From NCBI RefSeq assembly GCF_934924865.1, contig NZ_OW235315.1:3224001-3288000 (forward strand): a DNA stretch of 64,000 nt, read 5' to 3'. Below, in pieces: positions 40,934 to 50,907 of this stretch. Each line of letters starts with the position of its first letter. Position 1 is the stretch's first letter. Source of the DNA: Tepidibacter aestuarii (GTDB lineage Bacteria; Bacillota; Clostridia; Peptostreptococcales; Peptostreptococcaceae). The notes beneath the pieces are model-generated. The model did no database searches. It was not told the origin of the DNA and saw only the letters and a program-made list of their open reading frames with translations. Made by a program: the position numbers and the translations under genes.

Positions 40934-41018
40934 ATGTCTTTTCCTCCTTTCAATTTTAATAATCTTCTAATTACCGCATTTTTATATCATATCTTACCGT
41001 TCATTCACTTTATGATTG

Positions 41019-41047
41019 ATTATATATACCTTAATTATCAAATACAA
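41019..41047 (-). promoter_or_regulatory. Sigma-A promoter of the diverged S-layer gene
   Basis: TTGTAT (41047-41042), 17 bases, TATAAT (41024-41019). Confidence 0.6.
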
Positions 41048-41093
41048 TTACAGTAATATTACAGTAGTTTTAATAAAATATTACAAAACAAAA

Positions 41094-41119
41094 TGGCAGA
41101 TAAGTTTACTTATCTGCCA
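41094..41119 (-). terminator. Terminator of the phosphoglucomutase gene
   Basis: A 12-bp perfect stem TGGCAGATAAGT/ACTTATCTGCCA with a 2-base gap, followed on the minus strand by a T-rich run. Confidence 0.7.
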
Positions 41120-41144
41120 CAATTTCAAATCTATTAAATTCAAA

Positions 41145-42839
41145 CTAAATACTCTCTATTTTTTCCATTATAATTTCAATTAAATTATTTAACTTATCAT
41201 TTGAATCTTTTTCTGAATTTGAATTAACAGAAAAATAGAACTTGATCTTAGGCTCAGTTCCAGAAGGTCTTATTGTAAACCAAAAATTATCGTCTAATAT
41301 ATACTTTAGTACATTAGACTTCGGTAAATTGTCTATTCCATCTTGATAATCTTTTATTTCAGATATATTAAAGTTACCTATACTGTCCATACTATTCTCT
41401 CTAAAGAACTTTATTATATTCTGTATTTTATCATTTCCAGACTTTCCTTTTAAAGTTATAGACTTTAATCCTTCTTTATAATATCCGTATTCCTTGTATA
41501 TCTCTTCTAATTCATCACATAAGCTCAAGCCTTTAGAATAATAATATGCTGCCATTTCACATATAAGCATAGATGCTACAACTGCATCCTTATCTCTTGC
41601 ATGAGTTCCAACTAAGTATCCATAGCTTTCCTCATATCCTAACACGAAGTTTTTATCTTTATTTTGTTCAAACTCCTTTATCTTCTCTCCAATAAACTTA
41701 AATCCAGTTAATGTCTTTAAAGTCTCTACACCATAAGATTTAGCAATCTTTTCTCCAAGGTCAGATGTAACTATAGTATTTATAATTATACTGTCATCAA
41801 GCAGCTTATTATCTTTACTTAAATTATCTAAAATGTACTTAGTAAGTAATGCTCCAACTTCATTTCCACTAAGACATACATATTCACCATTATGTTTAAC
41901 AGCTATTCCCACTCTATCGCAGTCAGGATCTGTTCCTATAACTAGATTCGCATTTTCTTTTTTAGCAAGCTCTAACCCAAGTTTTAAAGCTTCTTTCTCC
42001 TCTGGATTTGGATACTCAACTGTACTAAAATTTGGGTCTGGCATTTCCTGCTCTTTAACAACCATCACATTCTTAAACCCGATCTCTTTTAATACTCTTC
42101 TCACAGGTATATTCCCTGTTCCATGAAGAGGTGTAAATACTATCTTAAAATCATCAGAAACTTTATCTATAACATCTGATCTCAAAGATTGTTTCTTAAC
42201 AGCTTCTATAAACTCTGTATCTACTTCATCTGATAACTCTATTATAAGCTTTTGATCTATAGCTTCATCATAATCTATACTAGGTATAGTACTGTAGTCA
42301 TTTATCTTTTCAACCTCCCCTATTATCTCTTTTGCGACATCAGGAAGTATCTGAGCACCATCTTCCCAATATACCTTGTATCCATTATATTCTGGTGGAT
42401 TATGACTTGCAGTTATAACAATACCAGATATAGCATCTAAATGTCTAAGAGCAAAAGAAAGTTCAGGTGTAGTTCTTAAATCATCAAATATGTAAGCCTT
42501 TATACCACAAGCTGCCAAAGTTTTAGCAGCTTCTATACAAAACTCTCTAGACTTATGTCTATTATCATGTGCTATTACAACACCTCTATTCTTTGAATTA
42601 TTCCCTTCATTGATTATCTTATTGCTAAGTGCAAAAGTAGCACGTCTTACAGTGTATTTGTTCATCCTATTAGTTCCAGCACCTATTATACCTCTAAGAC
42701 CTGCTGTTCCAAAGTCTAGGTTCTTATAAAATCTATCCTCTATCTCTTCTTTATTATCTTTTATACTCAAAAGCTCATCTTTAACATCTTCAAAATAAGG
42801 ATTGTTAATCCATTCTTTATATATTTCTAAGTAATCCAT
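41145..42839 (-). CDS. pgcA: Alpha-phosphoglucomutase / phosphomannomutase
   Basis: 564 residues, the usual length for the Firmicute PgcA/YhxB type. It interconverts hexose 6- and 1-phosphates and supplies glucose 1-phosphate for UDP-glucose and wall glycopolymers. The catalytic phosphoserine loop is ASHNPP (S145), the metal loop DPDCDR is at 304-309, the sugar loop GYEESYG at about 401-407, and the phosphate-binding loop RPSGTEPK at 524-531. The ATG follows GGGAGG. Its place between S-layer genes suggests a role in making the secondary wall polymer to which SLH domains bind, but substrate preference (glucose or mannose) is not visible. Confidence 0.92.
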   Translation of the reverse strand: MDYLEIYKEWINNPYFEDVKDELLSIKDNKEEIEDRFYKNLDFGTAGLRGIIGAGTNRMNKYTVRRATFALSNKIINEGNNSKNRGVVIAHDNRHKSREFCIEAAKTLAACGIKAYIFDDLRTTPELSFALRHLDAISGIVITASHNPPEYNGYKVYWEDGAQILPDVAKEIIGEVEKINDYSTIPSIDYDEAIDQKLIIELSDEVDTEFIEAVKKQSLRSDVIDKVSDDFKIVFTPLHGTGNIPVRRVLKEIGFKNVMVVKEQEMPDPNFSTVEYPNPEEKEALKLGLELAKKENANLVIGTDPDCDRVGIAVKHNGEYVCLSGNEVGALLTKYILDNLSKDNKLLDDSIIINTIVTSDLGEKIAKSYGVETLKTLTGFKFIGEKIKEFEQNKDKNFVLGYEESYGYLVGTHARDKDAVVASMLICEMAAYYYSKGLSLCDELEEIYKEYGYYKEGLKSITLKGKSGNDKIQNIIKFFRENSMDSIGNFNISEIKDYQDGIDNLPKSNVLKYILDDNFWFTIRPSGTEPKIKFYFSVNSNSEKDSNDKLNNLIEIIMEKIESI

Positions 42840-43202
42840 AATAACCTCCCTTTATTTCCTTATACATTAGTTATATCCAAAATAATAATTATGTAATCCA
42901 ATAAATTATTTTACTATTTTTATCCGTTTTTTATGCTTATATTTATTAATAAAAAAATTTTCTTTTTAAAATTTTAAATGAATATAATTTCCTATTCATT
43001 ATAAAATAAACTTTGTAATATTTTAAGACCTTTTCTATAATTTCACAATTTTTGTTTCGTTTACTTTAAATTTTCAAACGCTCATTACCATTATTAATTT
43101 AATAAGTTTATTTTATAAATCCATATCCATTATATGGATAATGTTGTATAATTAGTTTTTGAAAGGCGTTTTTACAAAATATGGAATAAAGGAGAGGTAA
43201 AC
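42840..43202. other. Divergent control region between phosphoglucomutase and SLH gene
   Basis: Very AT-rich, no gene. On the plus strand TATAAT at 43147-43152 lies about 50 bases before the SLH gene start, and the palindrome ATCCAT-TAT-ATGGAT (43125-43139) covers its -35 position. One TTTGTAAT motif lies near 43010. Confidence 0.5.
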
Positions 43203-46199
43203 ATGGGACTTTTAAAGAGAATTAGTAAACGTGCTATGGCTATCATATTAACCACATCTATGATAGTCGGATCTATGGGAGTTTCTTTTGCTGCTAATTT
43301 TTCAGATATCAATAACCACTGGGCAGCAAATCAAATCAAATCATTAGTAAACAAAGGTATTGTAAGCGGTTATAGTGATGGTACATTTAAACCAGATAAC
43401 TATATTACAAGAGCAGAGTTTATATCATTAATAAACAAAGCTTTTAATTTTAAGTTGGTTTACAATATTGATTACAAAGATGTATCATCACAAGATTGGT
43501 TTTATGAAGATTTAAGAAAGGCAAAAGCAAAAGGATATATATCCGGATATGAAGACAATACTATGAGACCTAATAATAAAATCACAAGACAAGAAGTAGC
43601 TGTAATTATGGCTAAAGTACTTAATAAACAAAATAGTAATAAGGCATATGTATGTAATAACTTTAAAGATTCATATAAAATTGCAGATTGGAGTAAAAAA
43701 TCTATAGGTGCATTAGTAGATTCTAAAAATATGAGTGGATATCCAGATGGAACATTTGGTCCAGAAAAATATATAACTAGAGCAGAAGCTGTCACTGTAA
43801 TATATAAAAAATTCAAAGGATCAGGATATGTACCTTCAATTAGTAAACACAGCTCTAAAAGCGATGAAAAATCAAAAGACAAAGATGACGATGTAGTAAT
43901 AGATGATAAAGGAGATAAACTAAAAAATAAAACAATAGATGGAGATCTTACTATATCATCAGACGTAGGAGATGGAGAAGTATATTTTGAAGATGTTACA
44001 GTAAAAGGAACTACCTATGTATATGGTGGTGGAGAAAATAGTATATATCTTGAAGATTGTGATTTAGGAAAAGTAGTTGTTGATAAAAAAGGTGATGATG
44101 TAAGATTAGTTGCACAAGGACGTACATCTATAGATACAGTTACATTAAAATCAGGAGCAATACTCGAAGAAGATACATCAGGAAGCGATAAATTAACTAA
44201 ATCAGGATTTGATCATGTAGTTATTGAAGATGATCATAGAGTTAAATTCAGAGGTGACTTTGATGATGTACAGGTAAATGTAGATGATGCTGATATTTAT
44301 CTAGATGAAGGAGAAATTAAAAAATTAGAGTTAACAAAATATGCACAAGATGCAAGAATATATATAGATAGAGGTTGCGAAATAGATAAAATAGATAAAA
44401 ACTCAAAAGCTAGTTACACTACTAGAAAGCCTTCGTCATCAAGCAGTAGTTCACATTCAGATAATACAGCACCAACAGTAAGTGGATTATCTAGTACAAA
44501 TGTTAATGCTACAAGCGTAGATGTGAAGTTAAAATCAAATGAATCTGGAACAGCATATTATGTAGTATTACTAAAAGGCTCTGCTGCACCAAGTAAAACA
44601 CAAGTAAGATATGGAAAAGATAGTAACAATAATACTATGGTAACATTAAAAGGAAGTAAATCTATATCATCAGGAACAGAAGCTACTTTTAATATAACAG
44701 GATTAACAGCAAATACTGAATATACAGTATATGTTGTAGCTAGTGATAATTCAGGTAATATATCACAGGTACATCCAGTTAATATTAATGGTGTTTACGA
44801 ACTTGATTTGAATGGAGCAGGAATCGATGTAGCAGCAGGAAATATTACAGGAACAACTACCGAAATGGAGTACAGCTTAGATTCTACTGATGGAACTAAT
44901 GGAACTTGGACATCAGCTTCAGATACAAATACAGTAGTAACATTTTCTGAAGGAAAAGTATATGTAAGACAATCAAATAAAACAACTAATTTCAAATTAG
45001 TAGCAACAATAGTAGCACAAGCAGATGCTCCATCTGTAACAGTAGATGATGCAGAAAGTGCAGCAGCAAAATTACAAAGTGCAACAACAGCAATGGAATA
45101 CAAATTAGATGCTGATGAATGGACAGCAGTAACATCAGAATTAGCAGATGGAACAGCAACACTTGACTTAAGTGGAGCACACACATTATTAGTAAGAACA
45201 GCAGCAACAGCAGATGCATTAGCATCAGTACCAACAGCTGACTTGGATGATACTGATGAAGTAGATTCAATTAGTTTAGATGGAGCAGGAATCGATGTAG
45301 CAGCAGGAAACATTACAGGAACAACTACCGAAATGGAATACAGCTTAGATTCTACTGATGGAACTAATGGAACTTGGACAGCAGCTTCAGATACAAATAC
45401 AGTAGTAATATTTGCTGAAGGAAAAGTATATGTAAGACAATCAAATAAAACAACTAATTTCAAATTAGTAGCAACAATAGTAGCACAAGCAGATGCTCCA
45501 TCTGTAACAGTAGATGATGCAGAAAGTGCAGCAGCAAAATTACAAAGTGCAACAACAGCAATGGAATACAAATTAGATGCTGATGAATGGACAGCAGTAA
45601 CATCAGAATTAGCAGATGGAACAGCAACACTTGACTTAAGTGGAGCACACACATTATTAGTAAGAACAGCAGCAACAGCAGATGCATTAGCATCAGTACC
45701 AACAGCTGACTTGGATGATACTGATGAAGTAGATTCAATTAGTTTAGATGGAGCAGGAATCGATGTAGCAGCAGGAAACATTACAGGAACAACTACCGAA
45801 ATGGAATACAGCTTAGATTCTACTGATGGAACTAATGGAACTTGGACAGCAGCTTCAGATACAAATACAGTAGTAATATTTGCTGAAGGAAAAGTATATG
45901 TAAGACAATCAAATAAAACAACTAATTTCAAATTAGTAGCAACAATAGTAGCACAAGCAGATGCTCCATCTGTAACAGTAGATGATGCAGAAAGTGCAGC
46001 AGCAAAATTACAAAGTGCAACAACAGCAATGGAATACAAATTAGATGCTAATGAATGGACAGCAGTAACAGCAGAATTAGCAGATGGAACAGCAACACTT
46101 GACTTAAGTGGAGCACACACATTATTAGTAAGAACAGCAGCAACAGCAGATGTATTAGCATCAGTACCAACGGCTGACTTGGATGATGCTGATGCATAG
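43203..46199 (+). CDS. SLH-domain surface protein with three 156-residue C-terminal repeats
   Basis: 998 residues. Signal peptide 1-30 (unrelated to that of the S-layer group), SLH domains at about 31-80, 88-140 and 152-204, and a charged linker. A beta-rich stretch of alternating short strands (about 235-405) follows that looks like a solenoid. Next come a serine run, a fibronectin-III-like domain (about 420-530: APTVSGLSSTNVNATSVDVKLKSNESGTAYY), and three nearly identical repeats from residue 538 onward; the third ends at the stop. The repeats use almost only GCA for Ala and ACA for Thr and are much less AT-rich than their surroundings. AAAGGAGAGG precedes the ATG. Probably an adhesin or spacer-type wall protein. 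Confidence 0.88.
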   Translation: MGLLKRISKRAMAIILTTSMIVGSMGVSFAANFSDINNHWAANQIKSLVNKGIVSGYSDGTFKPDNYITRAEFISLINKAFNFKLVYNIDYKDVSSQDWFYEDLRKAKAKGYISGYEDNTMRPNNKITRQEVAVIMAKVLNKQNSNKAYVCNNFKDSYKIADWSKKSIGALVDSKNMSGYPDGTFGPEKYITRAEAVTVIYKKFKGSGYVPSISKHSSKSDEKSKDKDDDVVIDDKGDKLKNKTIDGDLTISSDVGDGEVYFEDVTVKGTTYVYGGGENSIYLEDCDLGKVVVDKKGDDVRLVAQGRTSIDTVTLKSGAILEEDTSGSDKLTKSGFDHVVIEDDHRVKFRGDFDDVQVNVDDADIYLDEGEIKKLELTKYAQDARIYIDRGCEIDKIDKNSKASYTTRKPSSSSSSSHSDNTAPTVSGLSSTNVNATSVDVKLKSNESGTAYYVVLLKGSAAPSKTQVRYGKDSNNNTMVTLKGSKSISSGTEATFNITGLTANTEYTVYVVASDNSGNISQVHPVNINGVYELDLNGAGIDVAAGNITGTTTEMEYSLDSTDGTNGTWTSASDTNTVVTFSEGKVYVRQSNKTTNFKLVATIVAQADAPSVTVDDAESAAAKLQSATTAMEYKLDADEWTAVTSELADGTATLDLSGAHTLLVRTAATADALASVPTADLDDTDEVDSISLDGAGIDVAAGNITGTTTEMEYSLDSTDGTNGTWTAASDTNTVVIFAEGKVYVRQSNKTTNFKLVATIVAQADAPSVTVDDAESAAAKLQSATTAMEYKLDADEWTAVTSELADGTATLDLSGAHTLLVRTAATADALASVPTADLDDTDEVDSISLDGAGIDVAAGNITGTTTEMEYSLDSTDGTNGTWTAASDTNTVVIFAEGKVYVRQSNKTTNFKLVATIVAQADAPSVTVDDAESAAAKLQSATTAMEYKLDANEWTAVTAELADGTATLDLSGAHTLLVRTAATADVLASVPTADLDDADA
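44814..46196 (+). repeat. Three tandem 468-bp coding repeats
   Basis: Units start at 44814, 45282 and 45750 (exactly 468 bases apart, 156 codons). The last unit is shorter at its end. Units 2 and 3 differ by only a few bases. Confidence 0.9.
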
Positions 46200-46738
46200 A
46201 ACTCTGAAACAATACAAATTTTGAACATATGTTATTAACTAGAACTAGCCTAAGAGAGAAAAATCTTTCCTAGGTTTTTTCTTTTTACTTTATTTTCGCT
46301 AACTTCTTAAAGAAGTCAGCGAAAATAAATAGCGTAAAAACACAGGGAAACCAACGCATAGAGAGAACTAAGTCAATGAAAAATAAAAACTGAATGCTGA
46401 CTAATAAGAATTAGTTAAACTAAGTCAACAAAATTGAAAGGATATGCAACTAAGTGAAAATAGATTTAACCAGCAGGAGGAGGATTCCTAAAGTTCATGA
46501 AGTAGAACCAATAAAAAATCCTAAGCACATGCAAAAGATAAAATCGTATCTCAACTTGTCAAATATTTTGTTTCGGATTTGATAGCTTACTTCAAATTTC
46601 ACTTCTCAGTAGCACCATTATCTTAAGCTAATGGTTATCACTACCAAGCTCTATATGATACTTTCACCTACTAGTCTGCACACATCCTTTACTCAAATAT
46701 AAAAAACTGCACTCAATTGAGTGCAGTTTTTTTATATA
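46200..46738. other. 539-base gene-free stretch, possibly a structured RNA
   Basis: Holds a strong hairpin at about 46291-46329 (TTATTTTCGCT..ACTTCTT / AAGAAGT..AGCGAAAATAA) and a bidirectional terminator palindrome at 46703-46735. Between them is a purine-rich stretch with an 11-base direct repeat AACTAAGTCAA and a GCGT/ACGC-closed loop. No reading frame of note. I do not recognise the RNA. Confidence 0.4.
46703..46735. terminator. Bidirectional terminator of the second secA operon
   Basis: AAAAAACTGCACTCAA/TTGAGTGCAGTTTTTT palindrome, directly after the partner gene stop. Confidence 0.75.
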
Positions 46739-47410
46739 TTAAGATATAACAAATCTCTTTTGCTCAAATACCTCTTTATTTATACTTACATAAACCTTAT
46801 CAGCTTTTCTAAGGCTCTTAACTTCTTTATCAGCTTTTACATTTATAGATCCTTCATCCACTAAGTAAGCTAATACATCCTTTATATCAGCAAGTTTAAC
46901 CTTAGTTGTATCATATATGTACTCAAGTGATGTAAGTAAGTTACCATTGTTGTTGATAAGTAAAGTTAATATATTATTAAAAGCATTTTGATGCTTGATT
47001 TCAAATCTTATGTTTTGTAATATAGTTTTTTCTTCTTCATCTAAATTAAGAACTTCTTCTGGGTTTGGAATTGGGAAATTATATTGATATATTAATTCAT
47101 CATTCTCATTTTTTACTGCTTTAACAAGATTGTATTTAACTAGTATGTCTAAATCCTCAACTCTATTAGTAGGATATTTGATTCCTAACTTATTAATTAC
47201 TCTCTCTTTTTCTTCTTTTAACTTTCCAGTTTCACTTTCTATAGCAAAAAGTGTAGTTAATAATTTGTTAGTTCCTTCTTCGCCCTCTAAGCCTTTCATC
47301 TTTAAATGAGCCATCATTAAATAAGTTTTATAAGTTGTCTCTGGCAAATATCTAAACCAAAATTTAGACTCTATTTCCTTCGTTAAATTCACTACTTTTT
47401 TAGACCTCAT
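46739..47410 (-). CDS. SecA2-associated partner protein, winged-helix-like C-terminus (copy 2)
   Basis: 223 residues, same length as the copy at 22906 and alignable throughout: FWFRYLPETTYKTYLM near the N-terminus, the NPEEVLNLDEEEKTILQNI stretch in the middle, and a winged-helix-like C-terminus (NNILTLLINNNGNLLTSLEYIYDTTKVKLADIKDVLAYLVDEGSINV...) ending EQKRFVIS. GGAAGGAG lies before the ATG; 22 bases separate it from the secA stop, so the two are one operon. Cytoplasmic. Probably binds or regulates its SecA2 or its cargo; function inferred only from the repeated pairing. Confidence 0.6.
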   Translation of the reverse strand: MRSKKVVNLTKEIESKFWFRYLPETTYKTYLMMAHLKMKGLEGEEGTNKLLTTLFAIESETGKLKEEKERVINKLGIKYPTNRVEDLDILVKYNLVKAVKNENDELIYQYNFPIPNPEEVLNLDEEEKTILQNIRFEIKHQNAFNNILTLLINNNGNLLTSLEYIYDTTKVKLADIKDVLAYLVDEGSINVKADKEVKSLRKADKVYVSINKEVFEQKRFVIS

Positions 47411-47432
47411 GTTGTAACTCCTTCCATCTCTT

Positions 47433-50400
47433 CTAATCTATTATAAAATGTTTTGTTAATACTACTTGATTCATTGCAAACAATCTGAACTCGTATTTTC
47501 CTTTTGACCACTTATCTTTTTTCTTCTCAAAAGTAACTTTAACTCTTCCAGATTTATTTATCTTCATCTGTATATTATCTATTACTTCTTTTTCATCTAT
47601 ATTAATAAGTTGAGCATTCATCAATGCCTCTTCATCTTCACCTATTTCAAAATCAAAATGAACATCTATCTTATCTTGAAGTTCACTATAAGAATCAACT
47701 ATAACAAATGGTAATACACTATTTTCTCCTAGCCCTAATATAAGCTCATGGAATCCATTTCTCCATCCATTAGATGGTCTAGGTAATTTTATCTTTACAG
47801 TTTCATCTTTAACAGCAGCATCAAAAGACATCTTAGTTCTTTTATCTCTATTATACACTAAAGAACAAGATAACTTATCTTCCTTGTATCCAGGAACATT
47901 AAATTCAAAGTTAAGATCAGATAACTTATTAGAGAAAAATCTTATATCATTAAACATATTCTTATCATCTATATATTCAGGCTCTGTAACTAAGAAATCT
48001 ATACGCATAGCTTCTTGACCAGATACAATAACCTTAACTTGATGCCATCCTATATTCCAATCTCTATTTTCATATTTATCAAAATCAACTTTTACTACTC
48101 CATTGATTATAACATTCTTTCCATAGTCCTCAAGTTTTTCTTCAAAACCATTATCCATATAACATAGTATAACATCTGCTGCTATATCTTGTGTAGCATT
48201 TATATCAACATTAAAGCTTAATTTTGGCTGATTAGCAGGTATTCTAGGTAAATGCTTTCTATTTATCTTATATCTATCCTCTAACTCGCCTATTTTAACA
48301 CTTTTTTCTTCTTCTCTTATCTCTTCTTCTTTATCCATTTGAGTCTTAAGACCAGTAAGTACGAATAAAGATTTAACAGTAAGTTTTTTAACTTCACTTA
48401 GCATTTCATCAAACATCTTAAATGCTTCTTGGTTAAATATTCTGACAGGGCTTTGTCCACCTATATATTGGAAGTTAATACCTTGTCTTATCTGTTCAAC
48501 TATATCTAAATGGTCTACCCACTTCTCATCAATAGACTTCATAAGAGTAAGTCTTTCTATGTATCTAAGTTGAGTACTTCCCATTATCTCTTCTTTAGCT
48601 TCATAAGTCTTATAAGCTTCTTCTATAATATCATTTATTATCTCTTCTTTATTTAGATCTTCTATTTCTTGTTCAGTTAAATCATCAAAGTTGATCTTAT
48701 TATCAAAATATAATTGATCATTTAAGTAATCTTGTATCCCTTTAAGATCCCATTCTTCAGGATATGGACTCATAGATGTATGAGACTCTACTAAATCAGT
48801 AATTACATCCTTTAATATATCCTTAACAAAATCACTCATATCTTCGCCATTTAAAATCTTGTTTCTTTCATTATATATAGTCTCTCTTTGCTTATTAAGT
48901 ATTTGGTCAAACTCAAGAGTAGACTTTCTTATATTATATGTCATATTCTCAACAGTAGTTTGAACCCCTGCTATTGCTTGAGAAACTAGCTTATCTTGTA
49001 TAGCTTCATCTTCTTTAAGACCAAGCTTCTCTACAAGCTTTCTTATGTTATCCATAACTTCTGGCTTAACTTTATCAAATAAGCTATCTTCAAGGGATAT
49101 ATAGAATTGTGATTCTCCCATATCTCCTTGACGGCCAGAACGACCTCTTAACTGGTTGTCTATTCTTCTTGAATCATGTCTTTCAGTTCCAAGAACAAAT
49201 AATCCACCAATATCAGCTACGCCTTCACCTAACTTAATATCAGTACCACGACCAGCCATGTTAGTAGCTATAGTTATAGCTCTCATTTGACCAGCATTAC
49301 CTATAATTTCTGCCTCGCCTTCATCTTGCTTAGCATTAAGAATATTATGCTTAATGTTTTTCTTCTTAAGGAGCTTACTAAGTTCCTCTGATTCATCTAT
49401 ATATGTAGTACCTATAAGTATAGGTTGACCTGTTGCATGTCTTTTCTCTATTTCTTTAAATATAGCATTTAACTTTGCATTCTTAGTAACGAATACTAAA
49501 TCATTGTTATCAACTCTTTTGATAGGTTTATTAGTAGGAATACACATTACATCTATTCCATAAGTAGACTTTAACTCTTTTCTATCTGTGTAAGCAGTTC
49601 CAGTCATACCAGAAATCTTCTTAAACATCTTAAAATAGTTCTGATAAGTTATCATACCCATAGTTCTGTTCTCTTTAGATATCTCTACATTCTCTTTCGC
49701 TTCTATAGCTTGATGAAGACCATTAGAAAGAGTTCTTCCAGGCATTAATCTTCCTGTAAATCTATCTACAAGAACAATCTCTCCATCTTTAATAACATAA
49801 TCCTTATCTTTAGTAAACATATGAGTAGCATAAAGACTCTGTCTTATATGATGTATAAGCTCTGTATTGTTAGTATCAGCAAAGTTCTTAAGACTAAAAA
49901 TCTTCTCAGCCTTATCAACTCCTGATTCTGATAAGTTGATAGTTCTTCTTTCATTATCCTTCTCATAATCCTCTTTCTTAAGAGATTTTACGAATCTATC
50001 AACAGTTATATAGTATTCAGAAGGTCTATAAGATTCACCACTTATAATAAGTGGTGTTCTAGCCTCATCTATAAGTATAGAATCCACCTCATCTATTATA
50101 GCAAAATTTCTTCTAGTTTGAACTACTTGTTCTTTAACAGTAGCCATATTATCTCTTAAATAATCAAATCCAAATTCACTATTAGTTCCATATATAACAT
50201 CACATTTATATGCTTCTTTTCTGTCTTTTGGCATCATACCTCTTTTGATAAGTCCAACAGAAAGTCCTAAAAACTCATGAATTTGACCCATCTCTTCTCT
50301 ATCTCTTGAAGCAAGATAGTCATTGACAGTTATAACGAATACACCTTCTCCAGTAAGTGCATTAAGATAAGCTGGCAAAGTTGCTACTAAAGTCTTACCT

Positions 50401-50711
50401 TCACCCGTCTTCATCTCAGATACACAACCTTCATGAAGAACAATTCCTCCCATTATCTGAACAGGATAATGCTTCATTTTAAGCACTCTAAAAGAAGCTT
50501 CTCTAACAACAGCAAAAGCTTCATCTAATATACTATCAAGAGTACTTCCACTTTGTATTCTATTTTTAAACTCTATAGTCTTAAGTCTTAACTCATCATC
50601 AGATAAGTCTTTATATTTATCTTCTAAACTTATTATCTTATTAGCTCTTTTTTCTAATTGTTTTATTTTTTTGTCGTGAGAATTAAGAATCCCCCCAAAA
50701 AGATCTGCCAT
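47433..50711 (-). CDS. secA2: Accessory preprotein translocase ATPase SecA2 with C-terminal beta-module extension (copy 2)
   Basis: 1092 residues from the ATG at 50711, which has GGAGG 7 bases upstream; an ATG 15 bases earlier overlaps that site. Complete SecA motor (MKTGEGKT, IDEVDSILIDEARTPLI, MTGTAY, TNMAGRGTDIKLG, GRSGRQGD). Like copy 1 it lacks the zinc tail and carries three beta-rich units of about 90 residues at the C-terminus (RDWNIGWHQVKV, NGWRNGFHELIL, DKWSKGKYEFRL, ending TKHFIID). It lies downstream of the 1215-residue S-layer gene and upstream of its own partner gene. The two copies may serve different S-layer substrates, or one may be redundant. Confidence 0.9.
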   Translation of the reverse strand: MADLFGGILNSHDKKIKQLEKRANKIISLEDKYKDLSDDELRLKTIEFKNRIQSGSTLDSILDEAFAVVREASFRVLKMKHYPVQIMGGIVLHEGCVSEMKTGEGKTLVATLPAYLNALTGEGVFVITVNDYLASRDREEMGQIHEFLGLSVGLIKRGMMPKDRKEAYKCDVIYGTNSEFGFDYLRDNMATVKEQVVQTRRNFAIIDEVDSILIDEARTPLIISGESYRPSEYYITVDRFVKSLKKEDYEKDNERRTINLSESGVDKAEKIFSLKNFADTNNTELIHHIRQSLYATHMFTKDKDYVIKDGEIVLVDRFTGRLMPGRTLSNGLHQAIEAKENVEISKENRTMGMITYQNYFKMFKKISGMTGTAYTDRKELKSTYGIDVMCIPTNKPIKRVDNNDLVFVTKNAKLNAIFKEIEKRHATGQPILIGTTYIDESEELSKLLKKKNIKHNILNAKQDEGEAEIIGNAGQMRAITIATNMAGRGTDIKLGEGVADIGGLFVLGTERHDSRRIDNQLRGRSGRQGDMGESQFYISLEDSLFDKVKPEVMDNIRKLVEKLGLKEDEAIQDKLVSQAIAGVQTTVENMTYNIRKSTLEFDQILNKQRETIYNERNKILNGEDMSDFVKDILKDVITDLVESHTSMSPYPEEWDLKGIQDYLNDQLYFDNKINFDDLTEQEIEDLNKEEIINDIIEEAYKTYEAKEEIMGSTQLRYIERLTLMKSIDEKWVDHLDIVEQIRQGINFQYIGGQSPVRIFNQEAFKMFDEMLSEVKKLTVKSLFVLTGLKTQMDKEEEIREEEKSVKIGELEDRYKINRKHLPRIPANQPKLSFNVDINATQDIAADVILCYMDNGFEEKLEDYGKNVIINGVVKVDFDKYENRDWNIGWHQVKVIVSGQEAMRIDFLVTEPEYIDDKNMFNDIRFFSNKLSDLNFEFNVPGYKEDKLSCSLVYNRDKRTKMSFDAAVKDETVKIKLPRPSNGWRNGFHELILGLGENSVLPFVIVDSYSELQDKIDVHFDFEIGEDEEALMNAQLINIDEKEVIDNIQMKINKSGRVKVTFEKKKDKWSKGKYEFRLFAMNQVVLTKHFIID

Positions 50712-50823
50712 ATAATTTCCTCCCATGTAAAGCTTTATGGTATTATTTCACAAGTACCATTTTATCATTATTTTGGGAAAATGGGAAGTTGATTGGTAAT
50801 AATGTAAAATAAATGTAATAAAA

Positions 50824-50868
50824 AAGACCCCTTGGACTTGGGATTTCTCCCAAGTCCTACGGAGTCTT
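50824..50868 (-). terminator. Strong terminator of the 1215-residue S-layer gene
   Basis: A 10-bp core stem GGACTTGGGA/TCCCAAGTCC with a 4-base loop, extended by AAGACTCC/GGGGTCTT and followed by TTTTTTATT on the minus strand. Confidence 0.8.
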
Positions 50869-50907
50869 TGTTTATTTGAGAACTAAATTCTCAATGATTT
50901 ACTTTAA

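Noticed and set aside
44795..46228. A 477-codon open frame opposite the SLH repeat gene
   Set aside because: It mirrors the tandem repeats, has no ribosome binding site or domain, and exists only because the sense strand uses GCA/ACA codons; the plus-strand protein has a signal peptide and SLH domains.
46290..46640. Cyclic-di-GMP or other named riboswitch
   Set aside because: I could not match conserved core residues of any class I remember, and no gene follows on the plus strand.
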